Source of the DNA: an uncultured Clostridia bacterium
Lineage (GTDB): Bacteria > Bacillota > Clostridia > Christensenellales > CAG-314
Reading direction: 5' to 3'
Assembly: GCA_934281515.1 (NCBI GenBank)
Contig: CAKQXG010000104.1
Span: forward strand, 1 to 7,324
DNA length: 7,324 nucleotides
In this document: positions 5,609 through 7,324 of the stretch, in pieces
How positions within the stretch are numbered: position 1 is the stretch's first letter
How the letters are laid out: each line of letters opens with the position of its first letter
Translations under genes and position numbers: made by a program
The notes under the pieces: generated by a model
What the model was told of the DNA's origin: nothing
What the model saw: only the letters and a program-made list of their open reading frames with translations
The model's database searches: none

Positions 5609-6901
5609 ATGAGCAATAAAACATTTGTTTTGTACAATTGCAACCTTGTCAAGGTGCAACGTAACTGCGAAATCGAGCATTGTTGCGTGTATGTCGAAGA
5701 CGGCATAATCAAGCAAATCGGTGCCGACGTCAATGCGCCGCTTGACATACCGTACATAGATATGAAGGGCGGCTATGTTTGCCCGGGACTGGTCAATCTG
5801 CATGTGCATTTGTTCGGTAGCGGACAGCCAAGCAAGATTTTGAGCGGCGGCAAAATGCAGCAAGCCGTATTGAAGTTTATCCGCACTGCGCCGGGGCAAA
5901 AAGTGCTTGACAGTCTTGTCGCAAAGGGTGCACGCACACAACTGATGAGCGGTTGCACGACAATTCGCACGGTTGGCGACTTTTGTTACAGCGATGTTCG
6001 TATACGCGACAAAGTTAATCTCGGCGTTGCGGCAGGACCGCGCATGTTGGTCAGCGGACCGGCAATCACTGCAGTGGGCGGACACGGCGACGGCACCTTT
6101 TCCGTTACATCCGACGACCCCGAACAATTGCGCGAACTTGTGCGGCAGAACGTCGCCCACGGAGTGGACTTTATCAAGATTTGCGTGACGGGCGGCGTTA
6201 TGGACGCTACTCGTCTCGGCGAACCGGGCGAAGTCAAGATGACGTTCGATCAAACCTACGCCGTGTGTAACGAAGCCCATTCGCTAGGCAAGATTGTTGC
6301 CAGTCATACCGAAAGCGAAGCCGGCGTCAAAATTGCCGTTGCCGCAGGCGTGGACACCATCGAGCACGGAGCCGACTTTACCGACGACGACATACGCAAC
6401 ATGATCGGCAAGGGCAGCAAAGTTGTGGCGACCTTTTCGCCTGCCGTACCCCTTGCCAATTTGCCTGCCAAGGTGACCAAATTAGACGACACGGCGACAT
6501 TCAACACCCGGGTACTGTTGGACAAAATGACATTCGGCGCACAACGTTGCGTGCGCTACGGAGTCACTCTCGGCATGGGTACCGACTCTTCCTGCCCGTT
6601 TGTAACGCAGTACGCAATGCCCGACGAAGTTGCTATGTTCGCCAAACACGTTAGCGTGACCAATGCGTACGCGCTTACCGTTGCAACCAAGGTAAATGCC
6701 GAAATAGCGGGTCTCGGGGACATGACAGGTACGTTGGAAGTTGGCAAATCTGCCGACTTTATTGTGATGAAAGACAACCCCGTAGACGACCTTACGGCGC
6801 TGAAACGTCTGACAATGGTGTGTTGCCGCGGTGTAATCTACAACAAACCGCACTTTGCGCACAAACGCAAAATTGACCGTGCCTTGCGCAAACTAATCTG
6901 A
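5609..6901 (+). CDS. Metal-dependent amidohydrolase, Xaa-Pro dipeptidase (prolidase)-like group
   Basis: The protein is 430 residues, usual for the family. The binuclear metal site of the amidohydrolase superfamily is complete: HVH (H65, H67) after the first strand, K190 in FIKICVTGG as the lysine expected to be carboxylated, H233 in SHTES, H253 in IEHGAD, and D326 in GMGTDSS. The ITAVGGHGD stretch (153-161) with H159 is typical of the subgroup that holds imidazolonepropionase-like proteins and zinc-dependent prolidases or arginine carboxypeptidases. The small beta-sandwich built from both termini is also seen: VLYNCNLV at the N-terminus and LEVGKSADFIVMKDNPVDD near 376-394. The likely reaction is hydrolysis of a dipeptide or an N-acyl amino acid in the cytosol. 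Substrate cannot be fixed from motifs. No signal peptide is present. It begins 16 bases after the DUF2344 stop and is the last gene before the terminator at 6905. Confidence 0.88.
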   Translation: MSNKTFVLYNCNLVKVQRNCEIEHCCVYVEDGIIKQIGADVNAPLDIPYIDMKGGYVCPGLVNLHVHLFGSGQPSKILSGGKMQQAVLKFIRTAPGQKVLDSLVAKGARTQLMSGCTTIRTVGDFCYSDVRIRDKVNLGVAAGPRMLVSGPAITAVGGHGDGTFSVTSDDPEQLRELVRQNVAHGVDFIKICVTGGVMDATRLGEPGEVKMTFDQTYAVCNEAHSLGKIVASHTESEAGVKIAVAAGVDTIEHGADFTDDDIRNMIGKGSKVVATFSPAVPLANLPAKVTKLDDTATFNTRVLLDKMTFGAQRCVRYGVTLGMGTDSSCPFVTQYAMPDEVAMFAKHVSVTNAYALTVATKVNAEIAGLGDMTGTLEVGKSADFIVMKDNPVDDLTALKRLTMVCCRGVIYNKPHFAHKRKIDRALRKLI

Positions 6902-6904
6902 CTG

Positions 6905-6947
6905 AAAATGACGCTTTGCAACATTAAACATGTCAAAGCGTCATTTT
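6905..6947. terminator. Strong intrinsic terminator ending the operon, probably bidirectional
   Basis: AAAATGACGCTTTG (6905-6918) and CAAAGCGTCATTTT (6934-6947) are perfect 14-bp complements. Inside them, ACAT (6921-6924) and ATGT (6930-6933) can extend the stem after a two-base bulge, leaving a five-base loop. The right arm ends in TTTT and the left begins in AAAA, so either strand could terminate. It starts three bases after the amidohydrolase stop. Confidence 0.88.
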
Positions 6948-6960
6948 ACAAACATTAAAG

Positions 6961-6978
6961 TGTGCACATTTGTACACA
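6961..6978. promoter_or_regulatory. Dyad upstream of the acetyltransferase gene, possible operator
   Basis: TGTGCACA (6961-6968) and TGTACACA (6971-6978) form an inverted repeat with seven of eight pairs matched and a two-base spacer. TGTGCACA is also a perfect palindrome by itself. The dyad lies between the terminator and the ribosome site of the acetyltransferase gene. TTTACA (6945-6950), at the edge of the terminator stem, could be a -35 box, but the -10 choice (near 6969) is poor. An operator or a small leader hairpin are both possible. Confidence 0.35.
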
Positions 6979-6996
6979 TGTCAATACGAGGTGTAT

Positions 6997-7324
6997 ATGT
7001 ACAAAACAATTTTGCCGAGCGAACTGGCAAACTATTCGCAATACAAGTGGTTTGGCACGTTTGCCAATCCTTGCTACGGTTTCAATGTCAAGACGGATGT
7101 GTCGGCGGTGGTGAATTATTCCAAGCGCACGCATACCAAGTTTTTTGTCAACGTGCTGTACCTTGTCACCAAGGCACTGAACAGTATCGAGGCATTTCGT
7201 ATGCGGCAGGTCGGTGACGAAATGCGCCTGTACGACGTAATCAATCCTACATTTACCGTCATGACCGACAACGGACAGTTTGAAAACGCCGGTTTCAAAA
7301 TGGTTGACGATTACAAAGGCTTTT
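6997..7324 (+). CDS. CatA-like (chloramphenicol acetyltransferase family) acyltransferase, 5' part
   Basis: The gene runs off the window after 109 codons, about half of the usual 210-220 residues. The visible part follows the CatA family order: WFGTFANPCYGFNVKTDVS (18-36, family pattern 'f..P.......dvT'), a lysine-containing stretch before FFVNVLYLVTKALNSIEAFRMR (49-70, family pattern 'yliska.N.i.efR.R'), then YDVINPTFTVMT (79-90, 'ps.Tv') and a phenylalanine-rich stretch at 95-109. The family transfers acetyl from acetyl-CoA to a hydroxyl group. The catalytic HHxxxDG motif near residue 190 lies outside the window, so activity cannot be judged. Many chromosomal clostridial homologues are annotated only as CatA-like, and resistance to chloramphenicol should not be assumed. 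GAGGTG (6988-6993) is the ribosome site. It follows the terminator, so it is a separate transcription unit. Confidence 0.85.
   Translation, partial: MYKTILPSELANYSQYKWFGTFANPCYGFNVKTDVSAVVNYSKRTHTKFFVNVLYLVTKALNSIEAFRMRQVGDEMRLYDVINPTFTVMTDNGQFENAGFKMVDDYKGF

Noticed and set aside
4981..5757. Open frame of 258 codons on the minus strand
   Set aside because: It is antisense to the DUF2344 gene and the start of the amidohydrolase gene, with no domain signature.
6930..7217. Open frame of 95 codons starting inside the terminator
   Set aside because: It begins within the hairpin and overlaps the CatA-like gene in another frame; that gene has the ribosome site and family motifs.

Overview
The window reads as a chromosomal stretch of a Clostridia-like member of the Bacillota. 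The pointers are half-size TauE/SafE permease genes in tandem, a TIGR03960/TIGR03936 radical SAM pair, a CatA-type acetyltransferase, AG-rich ribosome binding sites, a long AT-flanked intergenic hairpin and TGA used as a normal stop. GC content looks close to half, so this is not a very AT-rich clostridium. The lineage is inferred from gene content only. All convincing genes are on the + strand, and I see no tRNA, rRNA, CRISPR array, transposase or phage gene.

Layout. 1-150 is the 3' end of a TauE/SafE-type membrane permease. 151-257 is a gap holding a perfect 14-bp palindrome. 258-728 is a complete half-size TauE/SafE protein with a strongly basic tail. 729-892 is non-coding and holds a 19-bp perfect inverted repeat followed by a near-consensus promoter. 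893-1837 encodes a DnaQ-like DEDDh exonuclease with a BRCT-like C-terminus. 1881-3131 encodes a eukaryotic-type hexokinase. 3158-4957 and 4954-5592 encode the B12-binding radical SAM protein TIGR03960 and its partner TIGR03936 (DUF2344), overlapping by 4 bases. 5609-6901 encodes a metal-dependent amidohydrolase of the prolidase-like group. 6905-6947 is a strong terminator. 6997-7324 is the 5' part of a CatA-like acetyltransferase gene with a dyad just upstream.

How the parts fit. The five genes from 893 to 6901 lie head to tail with gaps of 43, 26, -4 and 16 bases. They sit between one clear promoter (856-884) and one clear terminator (6905-6947), so they probably form one operon of about 6 kb. 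It mixes a nuclease, a sugar kinase, an uncharacterised B12/radical SAM pair and a peptidase-like hydrolase, with no obvious common pathway. The permease genes upstream and the acetyltransferase downstream are separate units. The most notable points are a promoter placed so that the first operon gene would be leaderless, the radical SAM pair next to hexokinase and amidohydrolase genes rather than its usual rng/rplU neighbours, and the long hairpin that looks like a dispersed repeat. I did not find a clearly new defence or mobile system here.
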